A stretch of DNA of 64,000 bases from Roseovarius atlanticus (GCF_001441615.1 NZ_LAXJ01000003.1:124001-188000); one strand, 5' to 3'. Shown: positions 34,739 to 44,385, counted from the first letter of the stretch. The notes: generated from the sequence alone by a model not told the origin. Numbers and translations: made by a program.

Positions 34739-35779
34739 CTAGTCCTTTGCCTGCCAGAGCCAGGCACCATCTTCGTTCAGGGTGCGCGTGATGCGGCCAG
34801 CCTGATGCAGGTGGTTGAGATGTGCAACCGCCTCGACCAGGGCGAGGCCGTAAGTGCCGCCGTCGATCCTGCGCTTGAAGAGCGGGGGGAAGCAGCCTCC
34901 GGCGGTGCGCGGCACGGCAAGGTGTTTTTCCAGCCTGTTCAGAGCGCCGTGGTGATTGTCGGCCAGCTGGCGCATCCGGGTGGGCAGGCCGGTGAAGGGC
35001 AGCTTGTGACCCGAGAGGACCAGTTGATCGGGACGGGCGAGAGCCGAGAGCCGCGCGCAGCTTTCCAGCCATTCGCCGATGGGGTCGGCGTCGGGCTCGG
35101 TCGGGTAGACGCCGATGTTGGGACTGATGGACGAGATGATCTGGTCGCCTGCAATGACCAGCGCGTCGTCGCGGGACCAGAGCGTCAGGTGTTCGGGCGC
35201 GTGGCCGTGGCCGACGTGGATGTCCCAGGTGCGCTGCCCGGCGGTGAGCGTGCCGCCCTGTTGCAGGCGGGTATAACCCACCGGTATGGGCGCGCAGCTG
35301 TCGGCGAAATTGAAGGGGCGGTCGTTCTTGCGGGCCTCGTAGATTTCGGGGTCCATGCCGGCGCGGCGCCAGAATTCGAGCGCCTGCGGGGTAGGGCGGT
35401 CCTCGATGTCGAGGATCAGCATCCGGGCCATCAGGTAGGCGGTGCGGGTCATCAGGAGGTCCGCGCCGAAGCGGTCCATCAGCCAGCCGGCCATGCCGAT
35501 ATGGTCGGGGTGGTGGTGGGTGAGGATGACGCGGGAGACGGGCTTGCCTTGCAAAGGGCCAGCCAAAATTTCCTCCCACAGCACGATGGAACGCTTGATC
35601 CGCACACCGGTATCCACGATGGTCCAGCTGTCGCCCTCGTCCAGCGCGTAGATGTTGACGTGATCCAGCGCCATGGGCAGGGGCAGGCGGATCCACAGTA
35701 TACCGGGCGCGACCTCGACCGCCGCGCCGTGATCTGGTGCGGTGTCCCAAGGGGTGGTGATCTTGCTTCCGTCCGCCAT
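34739..35779 (-). CDS. Metallo-beta-lactamase fold hydrolase
   Basis: The 346-residue protein has the zinc motif THHHPDH (His88, His90, Asp92, His93), then VGHGHAPEHL and LVIAGDQIIS, which supply further metal ligands, and a late SGHKLPF histidine. Members hydrolyse thioesters, lactones or related bonds. A C-terminal winged-helix-like region (ALVEAVAHLNHLHQAGRITRTL) resembles that of LACTB2-type proteins. Its start overlaps the acyl-CoA dehydrogenase stop by one base (TGATG), which suggests action on an acyl-CoA or CoA-derived product. Confidence 0.88.
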   Translation of the reverse strand: MADGSKITTPWDTAPDHGAAVEVAPGILWIRLPLPMALDHVNIYALDEGDSWTIVDTGVRIKRSIVLWEEILAGPLQGKPVSRVILTHHHPDHIGMAGWLMDRFGADLLMTRTAYLMARMLILDIEDRPTPQALEFWRRAGMDPEIYEARKNDRPFNFADSCAPIPVGYTRLQQGGTLTAGQRTWDIHVGHGHAPEHLTLWSRDDALVIAGDQIISSISPNIGVYPTEPDADPIGEWLESCARLSALARPDQLVLSGHKLPFTGLPTRMRQLADNHHGALNRLEKHLAVPRTAGGCFPPLFKRRIDGGTYGLALVEAVAHLNHLHQAGRITRTLNEDGAWLWQAKD

Positions 35780-37494
35780 CAGGCCGCGAAGTCTTCGGGG
35801 GCCAAGGCGTAAAGGTCGTCGGCCCCGGCGGTGGCGTGGGCGATATGCGCCTGCGCCTCGGGCAGGATGCGGGTGATGTAGAACCGCGCAAGGCGCGCGC
35901 GCGAGCCATCGGTGTCGTGCATCGCGGCCAGAAGGTGCGCGTGGCCCCCGAGGACGCGCGCGAAGGCCCGCAGGAACGGGACGGCCCCGGCAAAGCGATT
36001 GTTCATGTCGTTCTGGGCGACCATCCACTCTGTCGCCTCGCGCAAGGACTCGGTGGCTTGCCAGACCGGTTCGGCCAGTTCGGGGTGCTCGGCGCGGGCG
36101 GCTTCGGCGGTGCTTTCGATCTCGTCTAGGAGGGCATAGGCGGCCTCGCCCCCGTCCATCAGCTTGCGGCCCACGAGATCCATCGCCTGGATGCCGTTGG
36201 TGCCTTCGTAGATCGCCGTGACACGCACATCGCGCAGATATTGCGCGGCGCCGGTTTCCTCGATGAAGCCCATGCCGCCGTGCAGTTGGATGCCCATGTT
36301 GGCGACGGAAATGCCGGTATATGTGCCGAAGGCCTTGGCGATGGGCGTCAGGAACGCGGCGCGCGCGGCCCAGTCGGGCGCGGCGGTGGCGGTTTCCATG
36401 TCGATGGCGGCGGCACAGGTCAGCGCGATGGCGCGGGCGGCGAAGGTCTCGGCCTTCATGGTGGCCAGCATCCGGCGCACGTTGGCGTGGTCGATGATGG
36501 TGCCGGTGCCGTTCTGGATCGTGCTGCGGCCCTGCTTGCGGTCCTTCGCATAGGCCAGCGCGTGCTGGTAGGCGCCGTCGGCCACGCCCACCCCTTGGGT
36601 GCCCACACCCAGCCGGGCGTTGTTCATCATGGTGAACATGGCGCGCATCCCGTCATGTTCCTCGCCCACCAGCCAGCCGGTGGCGCCGTCATATTGCATC
36701 ACCGCCGTAGGGCTGCCATGCAGACCCATTTTGTGTTCGAGGCTGACGACCTTGAGATCGTTGGCGCGGCCCGGCTCGCCGGTCTCGTCCGGGATGAACT
36801 TGGGGACGAGGAACAGGCTGATCCCCTTGGTGCCGGGTTTGGCGTCGGGCAGGCGCGCGAGGACAAGGTGGCAGACATTGGGGGTGAAGTCGTTGTCGCC
36901 CCAGCTGATATAGATCTTCTGGCCGGTGATGGCGTAGGTGCCATCGTCGTTGGACACGGCCTTGGTGGAAAGCGCGCCGACGTCGCTGCCCGCCTGCGCT
37001 TCGGTCAGGTTCATGGTGCCGGTCCACTCGCCGCTGACCAGCTTGGGCAGGTAGATCGCCTTGAGGTCGTCGCTGGCGTGGTGCTCCAGCGCCTCGATCT
37101 GGCCTTGCGTCATCAGGGGGCTGAGTTGGAGCGATAGGCAGGCGGCGGACATCATGTCGTTCACGGCGGTGGTCACGGTCATGGGCAGGCCCATGCCGCC
37201 ATGTTCGGGATCTGCTGCGATGGCGACCCAGCCGCCCTCGGCAATGGCCTTGTACCCCTCGGCAAAGCCGGGGCTGGTGCGGACGACGCCGTTTTCAAGT
37301 TTCGCGGGATGCAGGTCGCCGGGGCGTTGCAGTGGGGCGAGCACCTCTTCGCACAGTTTGCCGGCCTCGGTCAGGATGGCGGAGGTGACATCGGGTGTCG
37401 CCTCGGCGAAGCGGTCGGTGGCGGTAACACGATCAAGGCCGACCACGTGATCGAACAGGAACTGGAAATCCTCGACAGGGGCGCGGTAGGGCAT
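35779..37494 (-). CDS. Acyl-CoA dehydrogenase, large type (DmdC/FadE-like with C-terminal extension)
   Basis: The 571-residue flavoprotein oxidises an acyl-CoA at C2-C3. MNLTEAQAGSDVGAL and YISWGDNDF bind FAD/substrate, QLHGGMGFIEETGAAQYLRD is the family signature, and TAIYEGTNGIQAMDL contains the catalytic Glu. The length, and the extra C-terminal helical domain after about residue 440, match the subgroup that includes methylmercaptopropionyl-CoA dehydrogenase (DmdC), but many of these act on ordinary fatty acyl-CoAs. It heads an operon with the MBL hydrolase and the DUF6173-like gene. tsaC is divergent, 133 bp away. Confidence 0.92.
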   Translation of the reverse strand: MPYRAPVEDFQFLFDHVVGLDRVTATDRFAEATPDVTSAILTEAGKLCEEVLAPLQRPGDLHPAKLENGVVRTSPGFAEGYKAIAEGGWVAIAADPEHGGMGLPMTVTTAVNDMMSAACLSLQLSPLMTQGQIEALEHHASDDLKAIYLPKLVSGEWTGTMNLTEAQAGSDVGALSTKAVSNDDGTYAITGQKIYISWGDNDFTPNVCHLVLARLPDAKPGTKGISLFLVPKFIPDETGEPGRANDLKVVSLEHKMGLHGSPTAVMQYDGATGWLVGEEHDGMRAMFTMMNNARLGVGTQGVGVADGAYQHALAYAKDRKQGRSTIQNGTGTIIDHANVRRMLATMKAETFAARAIALTCAAAIDMETATAAPDWAARAAFLTPIAKAFGTYTGISVANMGIQLHGGMGFIEETGAAQYLRDVRVTAIYEGTNGIQAMDLVGRKLMDGGEAAYALLDEIESTAEAARAEHPELAEPVWQATESLREATEWMVAQNDMNNRFAGAVPFLRAFARVLGGHAHLLAAMHDTDGSRARLARFYITRILPEAQAHIAHATAGADDLYALAPEDFAA

Positions 37495-37627
37495 CGGTTT
37501 CTCCCGAATGGCGATGGGCGGCGCGGCTTGGAATCCGGCACGCGCATCTGTAACTGTGACTTGGGCTTGGCATCAACACTATTGCACCCGCCCGACACGG
37601 CAACAGAAACGCGGCGTCAGACCGGCC

Positions 37628-38584
37628 ATGACACTCGACACACGACACCTGACCGCCGATGCGGAAGGATACGCGCAGGCCTCAAGGGTCTGGCGCGCGG
37701 GCGGGCTTGTCGCCTTTCCGACCGAGACGGTTTACGGGCTGGGCGCGGATGCGCGGAACGATATGGCCGTCGCACGGATCTTCGAGGCCAAGGGACGGCC
37801 CCGGTTCAACCCGCTGATCGTGCATGTGCCGGATACAGAGGCCGCCAAGGCGTTGGTGGAGTGGTCGGACGCGGCAGAGATCCTGGCCTCGGCCTTCTGG
37901 CCTGGGGCGCTGACGCTGGTCTTGCCGATCAAGGATGACGCGGGCCTGTCCCCGTTGGTGACGGCGGAGTTGCCCACGCTGGCGGTGCGGGTGCCGGCGC
38001 ATCCGGTGGCGCAGAGCCTGGTGCGGGTATTCGGCGGGCCGGTGGCGGCGCCCTCGGCCAACCCGTCGGGCCGGATCAGCCCGACGGAGGCCGCGCATGT
38101 GGCGGCGGGCCTTTCGGGCCGGATCGAGGCCATTGTGGATGGCGGGGCCTGTGACGTGGGGCTGGAATCGACGATCCTTGGCCTGGACGGCGCGCCGGTG
38201 CTGCTGCGGCCCGGGGGCATTCCGGCGGAGGCGATCGAGGCCGCGCTGGGCACATCGCTGGCGCGGCACGTCGAGGGCGGCACGCTGACCGCGCCGGGGC
38301 AGATGACGTCGCATTACGCGCCCGGGGCGGCGGTGCGCCTGAACGCGACGGAGGTGGGCGCGGACGAGGTGTTGCTGGGATTCGGGCCGATGGAAAGCGA
38401 TCTGAACCTGTCGCCCAGCGGCGACCTGGTGGAAGCGGCTGCAAATCTTTTCGGGTATCTGCATCGGCTGGACGCCGCGAATGTGGGCGGAATCGCCGTG
38501 GCACCGATCCCGGACAGCGGACTGGGCCGGGCGATAAACGACCGCTTGCGCCGCGCGGCAGCCCCGCGTGACGTCATCGTCTAG
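37628..38584 (+). CDS. tsaC: L-threonylcarbamoyladenylate synthase (Sua5/TsaC type)
   Basis: The 318-residue enzyme makes threonylcarbamoyl-AMP from threonine, bicarbonate and ATP for the t6A37 modification of ANN-decoding tRNAs. The YrdC domain (about 1-205) has GGLVAFPTETVYGLGADA, KGRPRFNPLIVHV and PSANPSGRISPT. Residues after about 220, beginning APGQMTSHYAPGA, are the Sua5-specific C-terminal domain, so this is the long two-domain form. ATG 37628 is preferred over an earlier in-frame codon lying in the divergent promoter region. It converges closely with ialB (13-bp gap). Confidence 0.93.
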   Translation: MTLDTRHLTADAEGYAQASRVWRAGGLVAFPTETVYGLGADARNDMAVARIFEAKGRPRFNPLIVHVPDTEAAKALVEWSDAAEILASAFWPGALTLVLPIKDDAGLSPLVTAELPTLAVRVPAHPVAQSLVRVFGGPVAAPSANPSGRISPTEAAHVAAGLSGRIEAIVDGGACDVGLESTILGLDGAPVLLRPGGIPAEAIEAALGTSLARHVEGGTLTAPGQMTSHYAPGAAVRLNATEVGADEVLLGFGPMESDLNLSPSGDLVEAAANLFGYLHRLDAANVGGIAVAPIPDSGLGRAINDRLRRAAAPRDVIV

Positions 38585-38597
38585 CTTACAGGCAGGC

Positions 38598-39125
38598 TTA
38601 CTTGCAGCGGTTCTCGGCTTCTTCCAGGGCGGCGGTGTAGCCCAAAAGAGAGAACGTGTCCTTGGTGATCGTCCCGCGCGAGGACCGTGCCGTCAGAACG
38701 GCATCCGCGCCGCGCTTCATCGCCGCGATGATCTTGGCGTCGTCGGCCGCGCTGGCCGGCCAGGCCCATTCGCCCTCGGTGAACATCTCGAACTCGGACC
38801 CGCCGATATTGATATTCACGGTCGAGCCGCCCGCGAACGGGTAGCCGCCGGTAAAGGTGATCTGGCCCTGCACGCCCGCGCCGGGGCGGAAGAACGTCAT
38901 CAGCAGGATGTCGCCACGGCGGACGGCGACAACGCGCCCATCCTTGGTGTTCACTGTTTCGGTGGGCGAGCTGACGGCCCAGCACTCTTTCGGGTCGGCG
39001 TCTTCAAACACGCTCCACGCGGTTTTCGCGGCGACCTGGTTGGTGCTTTCTTCCTGTGCGGTTGCGCCCGACGCGACCATGGCCAGAAGGGCCCCGGCGA
39101 TGCCGAATGCTTTGATTGATCCCAT
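38598..39125 (-). CDS. Invasion-associated locus B (IalB) family protein
   Basis: The 175-residue secreted protein has a signal peptide (MGSIKAFGIAGALLAMVASGATA) and the IalB-type domain: WSVFEDADPKECWAVSSPTE, a beta-rich middle (VNINIGGSEFEMFTEGEWAWPAS), and a C-terminal TARSSRGTITKDTFSLLGYTAALEEAENRC. Two cysteines (in KECW and NRCK) may form a disulphide. The family was named in Bartonella but is common in free-living alphaproteobacteria, where its periplasmic role is unknown. ATG 39125 begins the signal peptide; the frame is open upstream without support. Confidence 0.85.
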   Translation of the reverse strand: MGSIKAFGIAGALLAMVASGATAQEESTNQVAAKTAWSVFEDADPKECWAVSSPTETVNTKDGRVVAVRRGDILLMTFFRPGAGVQGQITFTGGYPFAGGSTVNINIGGSEFEMFTEGEWAWPASAADDAKIIAAMKRGADAVLTARSSRGTITKDTFSLLGYTAALEEAENRCK

Positions 39126-39329
39126 TTGTCCAGCCTCCAAGCTGTCCGTTTGCCTCAATTGTCCCTGGCGGCACCCATTCCCTAGCGGAATTTTCTGCAC
39201 GTGCAGCCATTTCATTCTCGACATTGCAATATTAGCCTGAAACACGCGAGACATGAAAGGTGCAATTGGCGAATTTTTGCCGCAGGAATGATGCGCCGAG
39301 ACGACCTGCCTGACGACCGGAGGCCCCAA

Positions 39330-40328
39330 GTGACAAATGCCGTTCCCCTAACCGAAATCTGGCGTGGCGACATCGTGGAAAGCCTGCATCTGGGCCATGC
39401 CGTGATCTGCAACGGTCAGGGCGAGGTGATCGAGGGCTGGGGCGATGCGGATGCGGTGACTTATCCGCGCAGTTCGGCCAAGATGATCCAGGCGATGCCG
39501 CTGGTGGACAGTGGTGCGGCCGACGCGTTCGGGCTGGGCCCGCGGCAGCTGGCATTGGCCTGTGCGTCGCACCAGGGGGCGGCGGTGCATACGGAGGCGG
39601 TGAACGACTGGATTCACGGGCTGGGGCTGAGCGATGACGATTTTCGCTGTGGGCCGCAGATGCCGCAGGACCGGGCGGCGTTCAACCACCTGATCAAGAC
39701 CGATGGATCGCCCTGCCAGGTGCACAACAATTGTTCCGGCAAGCACGCCGGGTTCATGACCCTGTCGAAGCATCTGAATGGCGGGCCGGAGTATGTGGAC
39801 CCGGATCACCCGGTGCAGCGCGCCTGTTTCGAGGCGTTCGAGGAATTGACCGGAGAGCGAAGCCCCGGCTTTGCCCCCGATGGCTGCAACGCGCCGAACT
39901 CGATCACCACGATGCGGGGCATCGGCCGGGCGATGGGCTGGTTCGCCAATGCCACGACGGGCGGCGGCGTGCGGCAGGATGCGGCGGTGCGGCTGCGCGA
40001 GGCGATGATCGCCAATCCGCTGCTGGTCGCGGGCGAGAAACGCGCCTGTACCGAACTGATGAAGGCCTGTCACGAGCCTGTGGCGCTGAAGACCGGGGCC
40101 GAGGGCTTTTTCGTGGCGATTGCGCCGACGAAGAAGCTGGGGATCGCGTTGAAGGCCGCCGATGGCAGCACGCGGGCCGCGAATTGCACCATAGCCGCCC
40201 TGCTGGTGCGTATTGGCGTGTTGGACCCGCAACATCCGGCGACGCTGAAGTTCATGAACGCGCCGATCCTGAACCGGCGCAAGGTGCGGACCGGCATCGT
40301 CAAGCCGGTCGATGGGTTGCTGCCCTGA
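39330..40328 (+). CDS. L-asparaginase II (Rhizobium etli AsnA type)
   Basis: The 332-residue cytoplasmic enzyme matches the asparaginase II family, unrelated to the E. coli type enzymes: EIWRGDIVESLHLGHAVICNGQGEV, YPRSSAKMIQAMPLV, LACASHQGAAVHTEAV, NNCSGKHAGFM (with the conserved Ser-Gly-Lys-His) and PDGCNAPNSITTMRGIGRAMGWF. It deaminates asparagine to aspartate and ammonia. The GTG start at 39330 is chosen because GGAGG (39319-39323) is six bases upstream and the conserved domain begins there; an ATG at 39288 is possible. It appears monocistronic and diverges from ialB. Confidence 0.9.
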   Translation: MTNAVPLTEIWRGDIVESLHLGHAVICNGQGEVIEGWGDADAVTYPRSSAKMIQAMPLVDSGAADAFGLGPRQLALACASHQGAAVHTEAVNDWIHGLGLSDDDFRCGPQMPQDRAAFNHLIKTDGSPCQVHNNCSGKHAGFMTLSKHLNGGPEYVDPDHPVQRACFEAFEELTGERSPGFAPDGCNAPNSITTMRGIGRAMGWFANATTGGGVRQDAAVRLREAMIANPLLVAGEKRACTELMKACHEPVALKTGAEGFFVAIAPTKKLGIALKAADGSTRAANCTIAALLVRIGVLDPQHPATLKFMNAPILNRRKVRTGIVKPVDGLLP

Positions 40329-40600
40329 GTCGTTCAAGATCCCGGTGATGCGGTCGGGCCCGGGCTGACGGGTTTTTGCCGAAAGCCCGGTGCGTGATGC
40401 GCTGCTTTCCGCGCCGCGGCGATGGCCTGCTCATTGGCGGCAGGACGGCGCTGAGTCGACCACGCCGTTTGGGCCTCTTTCCGCGGGAAGTCCCCGTCTC
40501 TCTGCGGCCCCTCTTCCGGGCCGCTTGGGACATGGTCATGTTGAGGGTCCGCGGGCAGCAACGCCCCGGACAACCTGAACCCAGAAAAGGGAACACCAAG

Positions 40601-40834
40601 ATGACCAAGACACTTTCCGCAGCAACCTTCGCGCTTGCCCTGACCGTTCCGGCCATGGCGCTGGCACTGGATGCCGATACCGATGGCGACGGCATGGTCA
40701 CGATGGAAGAATTCCAGGCCGCGATGCCCGACGCGCCTGCCGGCACATTCGAGCAACTGGATTCGGATACCGACGGGCTGTTGAGCGCCGAGGAGATCAC
40801 CGCAGGGCAGGAGGCCGGCATCCTGCCCGCGTAA
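40601..40834 (+). CDS. Small secreted EF-hand calcium-binding protein
   Basis: The 77-residue protein has a signal peptide (MTKTLSAATFALALTVPAMALA) and two EF-hand loops: DADTDGDGMVTMEE and DSDTDGLLSAEE, both with the D-x-D-x-D/G pattern and a final Glu. It is thus almost only a calcium-binding pair, acting in the periplasm or outside the cell. An AGAAAAGGGA ribosome-binding site precedes the ATG. It stands alone between the asparaginase and the thiamine operon, with 272 and 206 bp of non-coding DNA on either side, in which I see no other gene. Its role is unknown. Confidence 0.85.
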   Translation: MTKTLSAATFALALTVPAMALALDADTDGDGMVTMEEFQAAMPDAPAGTFEQLDSDTDGLLSAEEITAGQEAGILPA

Positions 40835-41040
40835 GCCGCCCTGCGGTCCATGGGGGCGTGCGGTTTTCCCCATCCTTTCCGCGCGCCCCCGCCTGATACC
40901 GGAGCGTTTTCCACAGATGCTTCGGGCGCGGCACGTGCCGTAGACGGGCACCATTCCCCAGATGATTTCATCGGTGCCCCTCCTTTGCTTCGAGACCGAA
41001 AACGGCTTGCCCGTGCCGCTTTTTTCCATGATGTGAACAG

Positions 41041-41736
41041 CTACGACCCGAGATAATCGCGCAGGACGGGCGGCGGGTTGTCCAGCAGCTCGCCGGTCGG
41101 GCGTGGTGCGTGGGCGGTGCCGTCGGCGACGAGGATCGCCTGTTTCGTGATGCGGCGGGCGTCCTCTGGCGCGTGCGAGATCATCAAGAGGGTCGCGCCG
41201 GTCTCGGACGCGATCTGCGCCACGAGGTCGAGCATTTCCATCCGCAGGGCAGGCCCGAGCGCGGCGAAGGGTTCGTCAAGCAATAACAGGGGCTTGTCTT
41301 GCAGCATGACGCGCGCCAGCGCGGCGCGGCTGCGCTGACCGCCGGAGAGTTCGCCGGGTTTGCGGGTGTCCATGCCGGTGAGCCCCACGCGGTTCAGCGC
41401 GGCCCTGACGCGGGCCTTGTCGTCGGGAGACAGGCGCAGGTTGGGCGACAGGCCGAGCCCGACATTCTGAGCCAGCGTCAGGTGGGGAAAGAGGTTGTCT
41501 TCTTGGAACAGCATGGCGACGGGGCGGGCGCCCGGGGGCTGGTCGGTGATGTCGGTATCCTGCCACGCGATGCGGCCTTGCGCGGTTGGCAGGAAGCCGG
41601 CAATGCCCTCGATCAGCGTGGACTTGCCCGCGCCGGAAGGGCCGATCACCGCGACGGTCGCGCCTGTGGGTACGATCAGGTCGGCAGAAAGGGTGAAGGT
41701 GCCGTTGCGGATGGTCGCAGCCTCAAGTTTCAGCAT
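41041..41736 (-). CDS. thiQ: Thiamine ABC transporter ATP-binding protein
   Basis: The 231-residue ATPase has Walker A GPSGAGKST, the signature LSGGQRSRAALARVML, Walker B PLLLLDEPFAALGP and the H-loop LMISHAPEDA. VAMLFQEDNLFPHLTLAQNVGLGL is typical of ThiQ. It drives thiamine/TPP import through ThiP. ATG 41736 overlaps the thiP stop by 14 bases. It is the last gene of the thiBPQ operon controlled by the upstream TPP riboswitch. Confidence 0.92.
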   Translation of the reverse strand: MLKLEAATIRNGTFTLSADLIVPTGATVAVIGPSGAGKSTLIEGIAGFLPTAQGRIAWQDTDITDQPPGARPVAMLFQEDNLFPHLTLAQNVGLGLSPNLRLSPDDKARVRAALNRVGLTGMDTRKPGELSGGQRSRAALARVMLQDKPLLLLDEPFAALGPALRMEMLDLVAQIASETGATLLMISHAPEDARRITKQAILVADGTAHAPRPTGELLDNPPPVLRDYLGS

Positions 41737-43279
41737 GGCGGTGCCCCCCACGATCGAGCAGCCAGAAGACCCCGAAGGACAGGATCAGAAGCAGGAAGGA
41801 CGCGGCCGCCGCGGCCTCCATCTGGTATGAGCCCATCAGGCGGTAGACCTGAAGCGGCAGGGTGGCCACGTTGGGGTCGGCAAAGAGCGTGATGACGCCC
41901 AGATCGCCCATCGAAAGCGCGGCGGCGAGGCCGGCGGCGAACCCGATCTGCGGGCGCAGGCGCGGCAAGAGGACATGGCGCAGGAAGGGCAGCCCGGCCA
42001 TGCCCAGCGACAGGCCGAGGCGGCCTTGGCGCGCCACGATATCGCGGGCCCGGGGGACCAGGATGCGCAGGGCGAAGGGCAGTACGGTGATGGCGTTGAC
42101 TAGCGCCGTGACGGGCAGGGCGAAGGCCTGAGGATTGGCGTAGGGCCGGATCGCGATGAAAAGCCCGGTGCCGATCACCAGCGGCGACGCGGCGAGGCCC
42201 AGAAGGCCCGCGATTTCCACCATACGGCCCCGTTCGGTTGCGATGGCGGCGGCCATGGGCAGGGCCATGCACAGGAGCAGGACCGTGCTGAGCGCCGCGA
42301 CGCCGAGCGAGGTTACTGCTGCAGTCCAGACCTGCCCCGGCATGTCGGCGAAGCCGGGCAGGCCGGACAGCGCGATGGCCATGAGCGGCACCAGCAGGAA
42401 GACTGCCGCGACACCTATGAACAGCGCGTCAATGCACCGTGCGGTGGTCGTTTTTCCGTCGAACCGTCGCAATCCGCGGTCGAGGCCCGAGCCGAAGCCT
42501 TCGCCGCGCGCCAGCCAGAGGGCGATGCCACCGGCGAATACCGTCAGGCCTAGCTGCACGGCGGAGAGAAGCGCGGCCCGTCCAAGATCGAAGTCAAACC
42601 TGAACGCCTGGTAAATGGCGAGTTCTATCGTGGTCGCACGCGGCCCGCCGCCGAGGGTGAGCGCGACGGCAAAGCTGGTGAGGCAGATGGCGAAAATAAC
42701 GGTGAAAGCGCCGGGGATCAGGCGCAAAAGCATGGGCAGTTCGATCACCCGGAACATCGACCAGCCGTCGATGCCAAGAAGCGTGGCAAGGCGGAAACGT
42801 TCGGCGGGAATTTCCTGCCAGCCTTGCAGGACAAGGCGGGTGGCCAGCGGCAGGTTGAAGAACACATGCGCAAGGACCACGCCGTGCAGACCGTAGATTT
42901 GCACCGGCGGCAGGCCGAGCGTGCCCAGGGCCGCGCTGACCCAGCCGCCACGGCCAAAGACCTCGATCAGGCCCAGCACGGCGACGATCACCGGCAGGAT
43001 GAACGGCGCGCCCAGAAGGGCGATCAGCAGGCTGCGGCCCCGGAACCGGCGGCGCGCCAGGGCGCGGGCGACGGGGATGGCCAAAAGCACGGAAAACAGG
43101 GCCGAGAGGGTGGCCTGTACCAGCGTGAAGCGCAGGGCGGCCCAGTCGGCGGCGTTGAAGCCGCGCCCGGTTTCGGCGCGCAGAGCGACAGCCAGAAGCG
43201 CCCCGAAGATGAGCGCCGCCACGAGCGCGGCGGCGCTCCATCCCGGTCTGGCGCTTAGCGGCTGAGCGCGTTCAGCCAT
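41723..43279 (-). CDS. thiP: Thiamine/TPP ABC transporter permease
   Basis: The 518-residue inner-membrane protein has about twelve helices in two homologous halves, each with an EAA coupling loop (LATLLGIDGWSMFRVIELPML in the first half and RLGLSLGMAGLPFLRHVLLPRL in the second), the fused architecture of ThiP. It is translocation partner of ThiB and ThiQ. It overlaps thiB by 25 bases and thiQ by 14, so the operon is tightly coupled. Confidence 0.92.
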   Translation of the reverse strand: MAERAQPLSARPGWSAAALVAALIFGALLAVALRAETGRGFNAADWAALRFTLVQATLSALFSVLLAIPVARALARRRFRGRSLLIALLGAPFILPVIVAVLGLIEVFGRGGWVSAALGTLGLPPVQIYGLHGVVLAHVFFNLPLATRLVLQGWQEIPAERFRLATLLGIDGWSMFRVIELPMLLRLIPGAFTVIFAICLTSFAVALTLGGGPRATTIELAIYQAFRFDFDLGRAALLSAVQLGLTVFAGGIALWLARGEGFGSGLDRGLRRFDGKTTTARCIDALFIGVAAVFLLVPLMAIALSGLPGFADMPGQVWTAAVTSLGVAALSTVLLLCMALPMAAAIATERGRMVEIAGLLGLAASPLVIGTGLFIAIRPYANPQAFALPVTALVNAITVLPFALRILVPRARDIVARQGRLGLSLGMAGLPFLRHVLLPRLRPQIGFAAGLAAALSMGDLGVITLFADPNVATLPLQVYRLMGSYQMEAAAAASFLLLILSFGVFWLLDRGGHRHAET

Positions 43280-44247
43280 TCATCGAGCGCGGCATCGCGT
43301 TTGGCGGCGGCCTCTTCGGCGCTGAGCAGCAGGGATTTTTCCGGTTGCACGAGTGTCTCGAAACCGTCTGGCAGGCCGTCATCGAGTTCTACGGCGGGAT
43401 ACATCCAGTTGGTGGTTGGGATAACCGACTGGAAATCTTGGGTCAGCATGAACGCGAGGAACTGGTCGGCCAGCTCGGGCTGGTCGGTCGAGGCCAGTTT
43501 GCCGGCCACTTCGACCTGCATGTAATGGCCTTCGTCGAACGCGGCGGCGGTCTTGGTGGCGTCCTCTTCGGCGATCAGGTGGTAGGCGGGCGATGTGGTG
43601 TAGGAGAGCACCATGTCGGCCTCGCCTTCGAGGAAGAGACCGTAGGCTTCGGTCCAGCCCTTGGTGACGGTGACGATGTTGTCCGACAGCCCTTCCCAGA
43701 TCGCCGGGGCGTCGTCGCCATAGGCGGTCTTGACCCACATCAGCAGGCCGAGGCCGGGGGTCGAGGAACGGGGGTCCTGGATAACGATGGAGGTGTCGCT
43801 GTCGGCCAGGGCCTTGAAATTGCTGGGCGCGTCCATGTCCTTGTCGTGCACGAATGCGAAATAGCCCCAGTCGTAGGGCAGGAAGACAGGGTCGTCCCAG
43901 GTGATGGGCAGGTCGAGGTCGGGGGTCATGCCATGCTGGGCGAAGAGGCCGGTCTCCTTGGCCGCCGCAACGAGGTTGGTGTCGAGGCCGAGGACGATGT
44001 CGGCGTCGGTGTTTTCGCCTTCGAGACGAACGCGGGCGAGGAGGGCCGCGCCGTCCTCGACGCCGACGAGATTGAGGTCGCAGGTGCAGGTGGCCTCGAA
44101 CGCCTGTTCGATCTGCGGCCCGGGGCCCCATTCGGCGACGAAGCTGTCATAGGTGTAGACGGTCAGTTCGGGCGTCTGGTCTGAGTCCTGGGCCATCGCA
44201 GATGTGGCGGCGGTCAGACATCCCGCAGTGAAAACAAGGTGTTTCAT
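43255..44247 (-). CDS. thiB: Thiamine ABC transporter substrate-binding protein
   Basis: The 330-residue periplasmic protein has a signal peptide (MKHLVFTAGCLTAATSAMAQ) followed by ELTVYTYDSFVAEWGPGPQIEQAFEATCTCDLNLV, the characteristic opening of ThiB/TbpA. VVLSYTTSPAYHL and the C-terminal tryptophan/tyrosine motif TNWMYPAVELDDGLPDGFETL also match. It captures thiamine, TMP or TPP for ThiPQ. It is the first gene of the operon, just downstream of the TPP riboswitch. Confidence 0.93.
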   Translation of the reverse strand: MKHLVFTAGCLTAATSAMAQDSDQTPELTVYTYDSFVAEWGPGPQIEQAFEATCTCDLNLVGVEDGAALLARVRLEGENTDADIVLGLDTNLVAAAKETGLFAQHGMTPDLDLPITWDDPVFLPYDWGYFAFVHDKDMDAPSNFKALADSDTSIVIQDPRSSTPGLGLLMWVKTAYGDDAPAIWEGLSDNIVTVTKGWTEAYGLFLEGEADMVLSYTTSPAYHLIAEEDATKTAAAFDEGHYMQVEVAGKLASTDQPELADQFLAFMLTQDFQSVIPTTNWMYPAVELDDGLPDGFETLVQPEKSLLLSAEEAAAKRDAALDEWLNALSR

Positions 44248-44291
44248 GGCATCCTCCCTTTCGGCGGGGGAGCGGCGCGATGCGGGTGCAT

Positions 44292-44385
44292 GACCTTCCC
44301 TCCGCCGGTGTCAGCCGGTTCAGGTTCAACGGGTTTGCGACGTGCATCTCAGTCGCCGGGCCGGGCCCGGACGACACCCCGAGGT
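44292..44385 (-). promoter_or_regulatory. TPP riboswitch controlling thiBPQ
   Basis: On the minus strand the leader reads CGGGGTGTCG, then CTGAGAT, then ACCCGTTGAACCTGAACCGG and CTGACACCGGCGGAGGGAAGG. These are the conserved THI-box elements: the GGGGTG entry helix, CTGAGA, GAACCTGA and the GCGGAGGGA-type end. TPP binding normally turns the downstream genes off. The element ends about 45 bases before the thiB ATG. Confidence 0.95.

Noticed and set aside
40329..40600. Possible small RNA or terminator before the EF-hand gene (CCCGGGCTGACGGGTTTTT)
   Set aside because: Only a 4-bp stem precedes the T run and no conserved structure was seen, so support is too weak.
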